A DNA stretch of 12,521 bases from assembly GCA_947454285.1 (NCBI GenBank), contig CANGJO010000022.1, positions 1 through 12,521 of the forward strand, read 5' to 3'. How positions within the stretch are numbered: the first letter of the stretch is position 1; each line of letters opens with the position of its first letter. The position numbers were made by a program, and so were the translations under genes. Shown here piece by piece: positions 1 through 7,150 of this stretch. Under the pieces are notes generated by a model. That model was not told where the DNA came from, did no database searches, and saw only the letters and a list, made by a program, of their open reading frames with translations. This stretch comes from Microbacteriaceae bacterium. GTDB taxonomy: Bacteria > Actinomycetota > Actinomycetes > Actinomycetales > Microbacteriaceae.

Positions 1-1101
1 AGTGAACTCCTTGGTGCCAAACATGCCCAGGTTGCTAACTGCAAAGCTGCCACCCTCAAGCTCTTCTTGGCGCAACTTGCCAGCACGGGCACGGCCAGCA
101 AGCTCGGCGATTTCCATGCTCAAGTTGCTCAGAGAACGCTTCTCAACTCCGCGAATCACAGGTGTAAGCAGGCCGCCATCAGTGGTTACCGCAACTGCGA
201 TATCTACCGACTCGTACTTGTGCATAGCCTCTGGGTTCCAAACCACGTTTGATTCTGGAACATCCATGAGCGCACTGGCAACGGCCTTGACCACGATGTC
301 GTTCACTGAGATCTTTACCGGCGATGACTCGTTGATGCTCTTGCGAAGTTCTAGCAGTGCATCAACCTTGCAATCTGCGGTTACGTAGAAGTGCGGAACT
401 GTTGATTTGCTCTCTGTAAGTCGGCGAGCAATTGCGCGACGCATTCCAGAGTGAGGCACCGTCACGTAGCTGCTTGAGTATTCCTGCTTAGCAAGTTCTG
501 AACTTGATGAGTAGGTAGGGGTAGCAGTTGCGGTTGCAGCGGCGCCACTTGCGATGAAGTTTTCAAGATCGCGACGAACCACACGACCAAGCGGACCGGT
601 GCCAGCAATCTGTGAAATCTCTACACCGCGTTCGCGAGCAATCTTTCGAACGATTGGGCTGACGAACTGGCGTGAGTTATCCGCAGATGTGCTTGCGGCT
701 GGCGCCACCGGCGCAGCCACCGGCGGGGCTATTGGTGCGGCGACCGGAGCTGAAACTGCAGGTGCAACCGGAGCTGCAACTGGAACTTCGGCAACGGGTG
801 CAACCGGAGCAGCAGCCGGAGCGGCTCCACCAAGTAGCGCGTCTCCTGCAGCACTGTCTTCGCCGGCACCCAACAAGATCATGATTGGTGAACCAACTTC
901 AACCGATGCACCATCGGCAACCATAATTTTGTAAACGGTTCCCTCGGCGTCTGACGCGTAGTCAACAACTGCTTTCTCAGTTTCCATTTCGGCAATGATG
1001 TCGCCGACCTTCACCGATGCACCGACTGCAACATTCCACTTAGACAAAACGATCTCAGTTGCGCCTGCGGCAACCTCTGGCATGCGAATTAAAGTAGCCA
1101 T
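1..1101 (-). CDS. 2-oxoacid dehydrogenase E2 (dihydrolipoamide acyltransferase), 3' end cut by window
   Basis: This is the E2 core of a 2-oxoacid dehydrogenase complex, which takes the acyl group from E1 on a lipoyl arm and passes it to CoA. The 367 visible residues show a single N-terminal lipoyl domain (about 1-78) with the lipoylation motif EMETEKAVVDYA (Lys43), an Ala/Pro/Val-rich flexible linker (about 91-140) built from VAAPVAP-like units, a peripheral subunit-binding domain (about 146-182, with VSPIVRKIARERGV and GTGPLGRV), and most of the acyltransferase domain (from about 205, with VPHFYVTAD and SNLGMFGTKEF). The C-terminal HxxxDG catalytic motif should lie just beyond base 1, so it cannot be checked. 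The ATG overlaps the stop of the E1 gene by one base (TAATG), implying translational coupling. One lipoyl domain plus PSBD fits PDH, branched-chain or acetoin complexes; acyl specificity cannot be told. E3 is not in the window. Confidence 0.93.
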   Translation of the reverse strand, partial: MATLIRMPEVAAGATEIVLSKWNVAVGASVKVGDIIAEMETEKAVVDYASDAEGTVYKIMVADGASVEVGSPIMILLGAGEDSAAGDALLGGAAPAAAPVAPVAEVPVAAPVAPAVSAPVAAPIAPPVAAPVAPAASTSADNSRQFVSPIVRKIARERGVEISQIAGTGPLGRVVRRDLENFIASGAAATATATPTYSSSSELAKQEYSSSYVTVPHSGMRRAIARRLTESKSTVPHFYVTADCKVDALLELRKSINESSPVKISVNDIVVKAVASALMDVPESNVVWNPEAMHKYESVDIAVAVTTDGGLLTPVIRGVEKRSLSNLSMEIAELAGRARAGKLRQEELEGGSFAVSNLGMFGTKEFT

Positions 1102-3290
1102 TAGTTCTTTCCGAATCCTGCTGCTGCATTCTTTAGACCAGCAACAACTTCTTCTGTCTTTGCAATCGCTGCACGCTCAAGCACCTTAGAGATGCTTGGT
1201 GATGCTTCGCCACCGTGAACGCGCTGCACTGGCTGATCAAGGTAATCAAAGTAGCGACGCTGAATTTCGTCGGCTAGCCAACTTCCGTAGCTAGTACCCT
1301 GAGCGCCCTGTTCAACAATCATCACAGCGTTGGTTTTCTTGATGCTTGCCTCGATGGTTTCCCAGTCGATGCTTGCGCGGTCCAACCAACGAAGGTCAAT
1401 TACCTCGGCATCAATTCCAGTTTGTTCCACTGCTTCAAGAGAGTGGCTAACCATTGAAAGGTAAGTCAGCACGGTCAAATCGTTTCCGGCACGCTTTAAA
1501 GCTGCCTTGCCGAATGGAATTTGGTAGTCGTAATCGCCAACTGCAATTTCACCCTTTGACTGGTAAAGATCAACGTGCTCAATTACAAGTACTGGGTCTT
1601 CCAGTGCCAACGCAGCATTCATCAAACCGATGTAGTCAAACGGGTTTGATGCAGCAACGATGCGCCAACCCGGAGCGGTTGCGAAGATACCGGCAGGATC
1701 CATCAGGTGCTGAGATCCGTAACCAGAACCCATTGCAACCTTGGTGCGAATAACAACTGGAACCGATGCGTCTCCACCGAACATGTGGCGAGCCTTGCCG
1801 ATTTGGTTGAACACCTGGTCGGCGGCAACCCACATGAAGTCTGGGTACATGAATTCGATTACCGGACGGAAGCGGCCATCAAGGGCCATGCCGCCGCCAA
1901 GACCGGCGAATGCGTTCTCGCTGATCGGCGTTCCAAGAATGCGATCTGGATACTTTTCAACCAATCCCTTGGTGGCGCCATTGGTTCCACCCTTTAGGCG
2001 GTGCACATCTTCACCAAGCACCACGATGCGGCTATCGGTTTCCATACGGCGATCCATAACTGCGGCTACTGCGTCGACGAAACGAACCTCTTCTTTAGCG
2101 CCGGTGTGGGTTGCGAACTCGGCGGTGCGGGCACCATTCAGTTCAGATGCATCGCCACGCACGCCAACGTTTACGAAGTCGGTGCTTGGCCAAAGTTCTG
2201 CGCGAATCTTGCGTGCGCCAGGCTTACCGGCTGGATCTGCCTCTAGCAGTTGGTTCACTGCATTCTCCATTGCGGCCTGCGCCTGGGCACGAACGCCATC
2301 TACCTGCTGCTGATCAATCAAACCAAGTGCAATCATTTCGTTGGCAACGCGGGTTAGTGGATCGCGTCCGCGCCACTGCTCTTCTTCGTCCTTAGGACGG
2401 TAACCAAATGCGCTACCCGGGAACGGACCATTCTGGTGGAAGAAGCGGTAAACCTCTGCCTCAATAACTGCAGGGCCTTTTCCTGCGCGAGTGTGCGCGG
2501 CAATTTCTTGCATCGCCAAGTGAACTGCAAGTGGGTCCATGCCATCCACTCGCCAGCTTGGAATTCCAAAGCCGGTGCCGCGACCCGATAGACGTTCTTC
2601 GGCAGTTACTTCTGAAACGTGAGTGGACACCGCGTACAAATTGTTTTCAATAAAGAAGACCAGTGGGATATCCCAGGCGGCAGTTAGGTTCATGGTTTCA
2701 AGAACTGAACCAATGTTTACCGCACCATCACCAAAGTAGCTAACGGTTAGGTCAGTAGTTCCAGAGTGCTGTTGTGCCCAAGCGTTTCCGGCACCAAGCG
2801 GAACTCCACCACCAACGATTGCGTTGGTGCCAAGTGCACCCGCCTCCATCCACTGCAAGTGCATTGATCCACCACGACCACGGCAGTAACCCTGGGCAAG
2901 ACCCAAGATCTCGGCAAGGGTGCGCTGCAGAACCTCTTGTATCGGTGCATTCACCAAGTTGGTTACATCAAGACCGTTTGGCGCAACATAACCAAGTGCC
3001 TTTGCCAAGAACTGGTGGTGACCGCGGTGTGAACCATTAACCGCATCGGTGCCGCGCAGGCCAACGATTGAACCAACCGCGCCACCTTCTTGACCAATGC
3101 TCGAGTGAGCCGGTCCGTGTACCAAACCTTCACCGGCAAGTTGCAGCACGGTCTCTTCGAATGCACGAATCAGGTGCATCTGACCAAGCATGGTCTCGAG
3201 CAAATGCGGATCTGCGTTGCGCCAGTCCTCGGGGGTGGTGCGAAGTTCAACCCAAGGTTCTTTAGGGGAAAGCTGAATTCTCTCGGTCAT
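1101..3290 (-). CDS. 2-oxoacid dehydrogenase E1, fused alpha-beta subunit (thiamine-diphosphate dependent)
   Basis: This 729-residue protein joins E1-alpha and E1-beta in one chain; it decarboxylates a 2-oxoacid and reductively acylates the E2 lipoyl group. The alpha half (about 25-345) has the thiamine-diphosphate motif from GDG at 187-189 to ENN at 215-217, preceded by GTNAIVGGGVPLGAG (about 154-168). The beta half (about 400-715) has VLGEDVH, PISENAFAGLG, IEFMYPDFM, GSQHLMDPAG with the family histidine near 528, and IVEQGAQGTSYGSW. The start is the ATG at 3290, preceded by GGAG seven bases away; the frame stays open to 3422, but that extension crosses the divergent control region. The gene starts a two-gene E1-E2 unit. 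Separate alpha and beta genes are the common form; fused forms are known in several phyla. Pyruvate, acetoin or a branched-chain oxoacid are all possible substrates. Confidence 0.93.
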   Translation of the reverse strand: MTERIQLSPKEPWVELRTTPEDWRNADPHLLETMLGQMHLIRAFEETVLQLAGEGLVHGPAHSSIGQEGGAVGSIVGLRGTDAVNGSHRGHHQFLAKALGYVAPNGLDVTNLVNAPIQEVLQRTLAEILGLAQGYCRGRGGSMHLQWMEAGALGTNAIVGGGVPLGAGNAWAQQHSGTTDLTVSYFGDGAVNIGSVLETMNLTAAWDIPLVFFIENNLYAVSTHVSEVTAEERLSGRGTGFGIPSWRVDGMDPLAVHLAMQEIAAHTRAGKGPAVIEAEVYRFFHQNGPFPGSAFGYRPKDEEEQWRGRDPLTRVANEMIALGLIDQQQVDGVRAQAQAAMENAVNQLLEADPAGKPGARKIRAELWPSTDFVNVGVRGDASELNGARTAEFATHTGAKEEVRFVDAVAAVMDRRMETDSRIVVLGEDVHRLKGGTNGATKGLVEKYPDRILGTPISENAFAGLGGGMALDGRFRPVIEFMYPDFMWVAADQVFNQIGKARHMFGGDASVPVVIRTKVAMGSGYGSQHLMDPAGIFATAPGWRIVAASNPFDYIGLMNAALALEDPVLVIEHVDLYQSKGEIAVGDYDYQIPFGKAALKRAGNDLTVLTYLSMVSHSLEAVEQTGIDAEVIDLRWLDRASIDWETIEASIKKTNAVMIVEQGAQGTSYGSWLADEIQRRYFDYLDQPVQRVHGGEASPSISKVLERAAIAKTEEVVAGLKNAAAGFGKN

Positions 3291-3349
3291 CTTTGACTCC
3301 AATTCTGGCGGTGCGGGATAGAGGCGTGTTCCTAGGTCAAGAATAGCCA

Positions 3350-3364
3350 AATGTATCCAATTAG
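3350..3364. repeat. Direct repeat copy 1, putative GntR/FCD operator
   Basis: The sequence AATGTATCCAATTAG is identical to the copy at 3412-3426. Within it AATGTATCCAAT is an imperfect dyad (8 of 12 positions equal their reverse complement) and resembles the TTGTATACAA-type sites bound by FCD-family GntR regulators. It lies in the spacer of the candidate E1 promoter and just upstream of the best VOC -10, a position suited to repress both directions. The repeat is seen directly; binding is inferred. Confidence 0.55.
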
Positions 3365-3411
3365 CACAATAATTTAGCCATATACTTATAAAAATGAGAT
3401 TTATAGGCCAG

Positions 3412-3426
3412 AATGTATCCAATTAG
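3412..3426. repeat. Direct repeat copy 2, putative GntR/FCD operator
   Basis: This is an exact second copy of AATGTATCCAATTAG, starting 62 bp after copy 1, close to six helical turns, so two bound dimers would face the same side of the DNA. It ends nine bases before the VOC ribosome binding site, so a protein bound here could block the rightward transcript. Both copies are preceded by GCCA at nearly the same distance. Its function is inferred from repetition, position and the linked regulator gene. Confidence 0.55.
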
Positions 3427-3443
3427 TTCATTTAGGAGATCTC

Positions 3444-3980
3444 ATGAGCTCAGGAATCCCGGGTCTACGGGGCACTGACCACATTGGCTTTACCGTGCCC
3501 GATATCGAGGAAGCAACGGTCTTTTTCAGAGACATTATTGGCTGTGAGCTGGTCTACAACCTGGGCCCGTTCCAGAGCGATGACGACTGGATGGCCGAGC
3601 ACATGAACGTGCACCCGCGCACCATCATGAAGCAGATCAGGTTCTTCCGCTGCAAGTTTGGCTCTAACTTTGAGATCTTTGAATACAAGTCGGCTGACCC
3701 CGACGGCCCTCGCCCACAGCCGCGCAACAGCGACATTGGTGGTCACCACCTTTGCTTCTACGTTGATGATATGGATACGGCTGTTGAGTACTTGAAGCAA
3801 AACGGAATCAAGGTTCTTGGTGAACCAACCAAGAGTTCAAATGCCAGCCTTGGGCAGACTTGGGTCTACTTTTTGAGCCCATGGGGCATGCAGTTTGAAT
3901 TGTGCACCTACCCAGATGGCAAGGCCTATGAAAAAGATGCGAAGGTAAAACTGTGGCACCCAGTTCACCCAGCAGAGTAG
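3444..3980 (+). CDS. VOC-superfamily (glyoxalase/bleomycin-resistance/dioxygenase fold) metalloprotein
   Basis: This 178-residue protein has the two beta-alpha-beta-beta-beta modules of the vicinal oxygen chelate fold. The expected metal ligands are visible: His13 in GTDHIGFTV, Glu77 in NFEIFEY, His101/His102 in GGHHLCFYVDD and Glu152 in MQFELCTYP. A four-ligand H/E/H/E set is typical of glyoxalase I and methylmalonyl-CoA epimerase types, whereas extradiol dioxygenases use two His and one Glu, so an isomerase, epimerase or lyase is somewhat more likely; ring cleavage is not excluded. AGGAG five bases before ATG 3444 supports the start. It is the first gene of the rightward unit; its 3' end overlaps the regulator gene by 28 bp, suggesting shared control and a role in the same pathway as E1/E2 and the aldehyde dehydrogenase. 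The substrate is unknown. Confidence 0.88.
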   Translation: MSSGIPGLRGTDHIGFTVPDIEEATVFFRDIIGCELVYNLGPFQSDDDWMAEHMNVHPRTIMKQIRFFRCKFGSNFEIFEYKSADPDGPRPQPRNSDIGGHHLCFYVDDMDTAVEYLKQNGIKVLGEPTKSSNASLGQTWVYFLSPWGMQFELCTYPDGKAYEKDAKVKLWHPVHPAE

Positions 3981-4597
3981 CCGAGACCCTTCGCGAAGAA
4001 ATCCTTAACGGAACTCTTGCGCCTGGGGAACGAATTGTTCAAGAGGATATCGCGGAACGATTTGGCGCCAGTCGTCAGCCGGTGCGCGATGCTTTGCGTC
4101 TGCTTGAGGGCGACGGCCTGGTGACACTAAAAGCAAACTCTGGTGCATGGGTTTCAAAGCTTTCAGAGCAGGAGTGCGATGAGGCTTACCTAGTTCGCGA
4201 ACGCCTTGAGCCACTATTGCTTTCAAAGAGCATTCCAAACCTGACTGATGCTCAACTTAGTCGTCTCAAGGAACTAGTTCTCGAAATAGAAAAGACACAA
4301 GACATTGAGAGTTTCTTAAGGCTTGACAGAGAATTCCACCTGTTGTCCTACGCCGGAGCTAACGATGGAATGCTTAGCGAATTCGTTGAACGAATTTGGA
4401 ATACAACTCAGCATTACCGACGTGCATTTGCAAAACTAAACCACTTTGCCAATTCAGAAGTTACTCACATGGAGCACAAATTAATTCTTGATGGAATTCT
4501 TCGTAAAGATTCACCTCAAGCAGAGGGCGCACTAGAGGGACACATTCGTAGAACTCGCGTAACCCTTGCTGAGCACAAAGAACTATTCAACAACTAG
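3953..4597 (+). CDS. GntR-family transcriptional regulator, FCD subfamily
   Basis: This 214-residue cytoplasmic DNA-binding regulator is probably a ligand-released repressor. Residues about 7-68 form the winged helix-turn-helix (ETLREEILNGTLAPGERI, then DIAERFGASRQPVRDALR and GLVTLKANSGAWVS). Residues about 75-205 form the all-helical FCD effector domain, with the metal ligands Asp125 and His129 in LDREFHLLSY, His175 in MEHKLIL and His197 in EGHIRRT. Metal-containing FCD domains usually bind small carboxylic acids, which suits a 2-oxoacid pathway. The start is a GTG preceded by GAAGG, seven bases away, and lies inside the VOC gene in another frame (28-bp overlap). Its likely targets are the paired repeats in the divergent control region; that link is inference from position and motif. 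Confidence 0.92.
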   Translation: MAPSSPSRVAETLREEILNGTLAPGERIVQEDIAERFGASRQPVRDALRLLEGDGLVTLKANSGAWVSKLSEQECDEAYLVRERLEPLLLSKSIPNLTDAQLSRLKELVLEIEKTQDIESFLRLDREFHLLSYAGANDGMLSEFVERIWNTTQHYRRAFAKLNHFANSEVTHMEHKLILDGILRKDSPQAEGALEGHIRRTRVTLAEHKELFNN

Positions 4598-4604
4598 GAG
4601 AAAA

Positions 4605-6086
4605 ATGAAATTCACCTCTGCCGACGAAGCCAGAGTTCTAGCCAGCGTGCCCAAGGGCCTTTTGATCGATGGGGTTTGGCGCGATTCATCAGATGGCTCA
4701 ACCTTGGATGTCACCGATCCAGCTACTGGCCAGGTGATTGCCACGATTGCCAGTGCCACCGCGGCCGATGGAATGGCTGCCCTTGACGCTGCCAATCGCG
4801 CTCAGAAAGCTTGGGCCAAGACCGCTCCGCGAGTAAGGGCTGAGATTTTGCGTAAGGCGTTCGATCGAGTGATTGAACTGGCCGACGATTTTGCAATCTT
4901 GATGTCTATTGAGATGGGTAAACCTTTTGCCGAGGCCAAGGGCGAAGTTATGTATGGCGCCGAGTTCCTGCGCTGGTTCAGCGAAGAGACTGCACGAGTC
5001 GCCGGAAGATTCGCCACAGCACCCGATGGCAAGATGCGCCTGATGGTGCAGAAGCGTCCGGTTGGCCCAAGCCTGTTTATCACTCCTTGGAACTTTCCGT
5101 TAGCTATGGCAACCAGAAAGATTGCACCGGCGATTGCTGCCGGTTGCACCATGGTGCTTAAGCCTGCGGCGCTTACCCCACTCACCTCGCTCTTGTTTGC
5201 CAAGGTTTTAGAAGAAGTTGGAGTACCGGCGGGTGTTGTCAACGTAATTCCTACTGCAACTTCTGGCGCAGTTACCGGACCGATTATTAAAGACGAAAGA
5301 CTGCGCAAGCTTTCTTTCACTGGTTCAACACCGGTTGGGCGTCGCCTGATTGCAGACGCAGCCGACAGGGTGCTGCGAGTTTCGATGGAACTCGGCGGCA
5401 ACGCTCCACTGATTGTTTTTGAAGATGCAGACATTGATAAAGCAGTTAGCGGAGCAATGCTTGCCAAACTTCGCAACATGGGTGAGGCCTGCACCGCAGC
5501 GAATCGCATGATTGTTCACGAAAGCGTTGCGGTTGAATTCTCAACCAAGCTTGCCGAAAAGATGAGTGCGCTAAAGGTGCTTCGTGGTTTGGATCATGAT
5601 TCAAACATTGGACCAATCATCGATGAGAAGAGTCGCGAGTCAATTCACGAACTTGTTACCGATGCGATTGCAAAGGGAGCCAAGGCGTTGACCGGTGGTC
5701 ATGTGCCAGCAGGCGCTGGTTACTTCTACCCACCAACAGTGCTCACCGGAGTTTCACGCGACGCAAGAATTCTGAAGGAAGAAGTCTTTGGTCCAGTGGC
5801 ACCAATTGTCACTTTCAAGAATGAAGCTGAAGCAATTGAACTTGCCAACGACACCGAATACGGTTTGGTTGCTTACGCGTTCACTAAGGATTTGAACCGA
5901 GGGTTGCGACTAGCCGAAAGTCTTGAAGTTGGAATGTTTGGCTTGAACACCGGAATAGTGTCGAACCCGGCAGCGCCGTTTGGTGGAGTCAAGGCTTCTG
6001 GAATGGGACGCGAAGGCGGCATCGAGGGAATCGAAGAATATCTAGAGACCGTTTATATCGGTATCGCAGATCCGTTCGAAGACTAA
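4605..6086 (+). CDS. gabD: NAD(P)-dependent succinate-semialdehyde dehydrogenase, GabD-like
   Basis: This 493-residue aldehyde dehydrogenase oxidises an aldehyde, most likely succinate semialdehyde, to its acid. Landmarks of the family are all present: ITPWNFPLAM with Asn163, VLKPAALTP with Lys186, FTGSTPVG (238-245) for cofactor binding, the general base Glu262 in MELGGNAP, the nucleophile Cys296 in GEACTAANR, and EEVFGP (392-397). The C-terminal segment GLNTGIVSNPAAPFGG and SGMGREGG closely follows E. coli GabD, so this subfamily is favoured over betaine- or general aldehyde dehydrogenases. The length is normal. The start ATG has GGAG five bases upstream, and the gap to the regulator stop is only seven bases (TAGGAGAAAAATG), so it is the third gene of the rightward operon. 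It ends ten bases from the convergent acetyltransferase gene. The true aldehyde in this pathway is unproven. Confidence 0.92.
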   Translation: MKFTSADEARVLASVPKGLLIDGVWRDSSDGSTLDVTDPATGQVIATIASATAADGMAALDAANRAQKAWAKTAPRVRAEILRKAFDRVIELADDFAILMSIEMGKPFAEAKGEVMYGAEFLRWFSEETARVAGRFATAPDGKMRLMVQKRPVGPSLFITPWNFPLAMATRKIAPAIAAGCTMVLKPAALTPLTSLLFAKVLEEVGVPAGVVNVIPTATSGAVTGPIIKDERLRKLSFTGSTPVGRRLIADAADRVLRVSMELGGNAPLIVFEDADIDKAVSGAMLAKLRNMGEACTAANRMIVHESVAVEFSTKLAEKMSALKVLRGLDHDSNIGPIIDEKSRESIHELVTDAIAKGAKALTGGHVPAGAGYFYPPTVLTGVSRDARILKEEVFGPVAPIVTFKNEAEAIELANDTEYGLVAYAFTKDLNRGLRLAESLEVGMFGLNTGIVSNPAAPFGGVKASGMGREGGIEGIEEYLETVYIGIADPFED

Positions 6087-6100
6087 CTCGCTGCAGTTAG
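6083..6100. other. Small palindrome spanning the two convergent stop codons
   Basis: CTAACT and AGTTAG form a perfect 6-bp inverted repeat around a six-base loop. The TAA stops of the aldehyde dehydrogenase (4605-6086) and of the convergent acetyltransferase (6097-6534) both lie in the arms. It could be a very compact bidirectional terminator, with TTTT six bases after it on the plus strand, but the stem is short and AT-rich, so this is a weak call. Confidence 0.2.
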
Positions 6101-6534
6101 ATCGACTTTTCGTAAATAACAAATTCCGATTTGGTTGCGAGCGTATCGTAGAGTCGCTGAGCAACCTGATTGTCTTTGTGGGTTTGCCAATAAAGTTTGC
6201 TCGAGCCATTTTCCTTGGCGAACTCCGCTACCGCTTCAATAAGCGCGCGACCGAGTCCCTTTCCGCGCTGGGCCGGATCTACGAACAGGTCTTCAAGATA
6301 GAGATCCATAGTTTCAGACCAGGTTGAGCTAGTGAAGCTGCAGTGAGCGAAGCCAACAATTTGGTTTTCGACCTCGATCACGATTGCGTGAAAACCGGAA
6401 TCAGCATCGGCTAGCCGCTCAAAAGTCAGCAGGGTCTGTTCTTCAGATAATTGGTGCTGGTAAAAAACTAAGTACTGGTCCCACAGTGGGCGCCAGGCAG
6501 GGTAGTCGGTTTTACTTAATGCGCGAGTCTTCAT
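6097..6534 (-). CDS. GNAT-family N-acetyltransferase
   Basis: This 145-residue protein belongs to the Gcn5-related acetyltransferases, which move an acetyl group from acetyl-CoA to an amine on a protein or small molecule. Motif A is clear: LFVDPAQRGKGLGRAL, with the CoA-pyrophosphate loop QRGKGLG at 89-95, followed by the usual helix EAVAEFAKENG and the late NQVAQRLYD segment of motif B. The start ATG at 6534 was chosen because homologous sequence begins there and a GAAGAG precedes it; the frame is open further upstream but would then read through the preceding gene. It overlaps the DUF3073 gene by 23 bp in another frame, so the two are probably translated from one mRNA. The acceptor substrate cannot be inferred. 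Confidence 0.85.
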   Translation of the reverse strand: MKTRALSKTDYPAWRPLWDQYLVFYQHQLSEEQTLLTFERLADADSGFHAIVIEVENQIVGFAHCSFTSSTWSETMDLYLEDLFVDPAQRGKGLGRALIEAVAEFAKENGSSKLYWQTHKDNQVAQRLYDTLATKSEFVIYEKSI

Positions 6535-6721
6535 CAGACTCTTCGTCCTCTTCAGAATCTTCTTCGTCGTAGAGGTCAGCCCACTTGTCGACGTACTGGT
6601 CATCGGTGTCTGATGGATGCCCAATTTCCTTTTCAAGCGCGGTTAGGTCTGTGCTTGGGCTGAAATACTTCAGCTCGCGAGCCACCTTGGTGTGCTTGGC
6701 TTTTTGACGGCCACGACCCAT
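6512..6721 (-). CDS. DUF3073 family small protein with acidic tail
   Basis: This 69-residue protein begins MGRGRQKAKHTKVARELKYF, the signature of DUF3073, a small family found in actinobacteria whose function is not known to me. It is sharply bipolar: the first 20 residues are rich in Arg/Lys, and the last 20 (about 49-67) are almost all Asp, Glu and Ser. A basic head could contact nucleic acid and an acidic tail is likely disordered, but this is inference from composition. AGGGGG seven bases before the ATG is a strong ribosome binding site. The gene follows the fluoride-channel pair by 57 bp, which leaves room for its own promoter, and overlaps the downstream acetyltransferase gene. Confidence 0.9.
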   Translation of the reverse strand: MGRGRQKAKHTKVARELKYFSPSTDLTALEKEIGHPSDTDDQYVDKWADLYDEEDSEEDEESDEDSRIK

Positions 6722-6778
6722 GTCGAGCCCCCTAACGCATGATTGAGCGCAAGAAACTGCGCTGGAAACATAAAAAAT

Positions 6779-7150
6779 CTAGGTCCATTTTAGCATTTCG
6801 GCACTGAGCGCCTGCCCAATAACCACGGCTGTGGAAGACAGCAATAGGTTCGCCAAAATGTTCAAAAGTCCCTGAGTAATGCGCCCACGGCTAAAGAAAT
6901 CAACGGTCTGAGCCGCAAAACCACTGAAGGTAGATAGGCCACCGGCAAAGCCACTGATCAGAATCACAGCAAGGGCCCAGTTGGCGCTGTTGCTCATTAC
7001 GCCCACCCAAAGTGACGCCAGTACGTTGCCGACCAAGATGCCCCAAGGAAGTTTGCCAACCCAGCGACCTAAGAAAAGTCGCAACACGGATCCAAGACCC
7101 CCGGCTACCGATACGCCCAGGATGATTGCAAAGAGCTGCCAGCCGATCAT
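6779..7150 (-). CDS. crcB: CrcB/Fluc fluoride channel subunit, second of a pair
   Basis: This 123-residue membrane protein with four predicted helices is a subunit of the dual-topology fluoride exit channel that protects cytoplasmic enzymes from fluoride. Family marks are GGLGSVLRLFLG near the N-terminus (Arg24), the pore asparagine in LVGNVLAS (Asn42), and the central break GFAGGLSTFSGFA (67-79), where both phenylalanines of the fluoride-coordinating Phe box are kept (Phe75, Phe78). Its ATG overlaps the stop of the preceding crcB gene by four bases (ATGA), so the two are translationally coupled and probably build a heterodimer in which each subunit takes one fixed orientation. Six T residues follow shortly after its stop on the coding strand, without a clear hairpin before them. 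Confidence 0.93.
   Translation of the reverse strand: MIGWQLFAIILGVSVAGGLGSVLRLFLGRWVGKLPWGILVGNVLASLWVGVMSNSANWALAVILISGFAGGLSTFSGFAAQTVDFFSRGRITQGLLNILANLLLSSTAVVIGQALSAEMLKWT

Larger units (their letters stand above)
3291..3443. promoter_or_regulatory. Divergent control region between E1 and VOC genes
   Basis: This 153-bp AT-rich stretch separates genes transcribed in opposite directions, so it should hold both promoters. For the leftward E1 gene, a candidate is -35 TTGTGC (3364-3369) and -10 TATTCT (3340-3345), both read on the minus strand, with an 18-bp spacer that contains the first 15-bp repeat. For the rightward VOC gene, TATACT (3381-3386) is a good -10, but no convincing -35 stands in front of it; the first repeat would cover that position. 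The VOC ribosome binding site is AGGAG, five bases before ATG 3444. The promoter elements were picked by eye and are weaker evidence than the repeats. The regulator encoded at 3953-4597 is the obvious candidate to bind here. Confidence 0.5.

Noticed and set aside
554..934. Open frame coding Gly/Ala/Thr repeats on the plus strand
   Set aside because: It is the complement of the E2 Ala/Pro linker; the repeats come from that linker.
3291..3422. 44-residue N-terminal extension of the E1 protein
   Set aside because: The extension reads through the AT-rich control region and both repeats, has no E1 similarity, and the ATG at 3290 has a good ribosome binding site.
4802..5509. 235-codon open frame on the minus strand
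   Set aside because: Antisense to the core of the aldehyde dehydrogenase, including its catalytic motifs; no domain seen.
6535..6636. Longer acetyltransferase form starting at 6636
   Set aside because: The extra Ser/Thr/Lys residues are the DUF3073 gene read in another frame, and GNAT similarity begins at the ATG at 6534.
6746..6763. 6-bp inverted repeat AGCGCA/TGCGCT between crcB and DUF3073
   Set aside because: No T-tract follows on either strand and the loop is unremarkable; a terminator or operator cannot be supported from one short stem.
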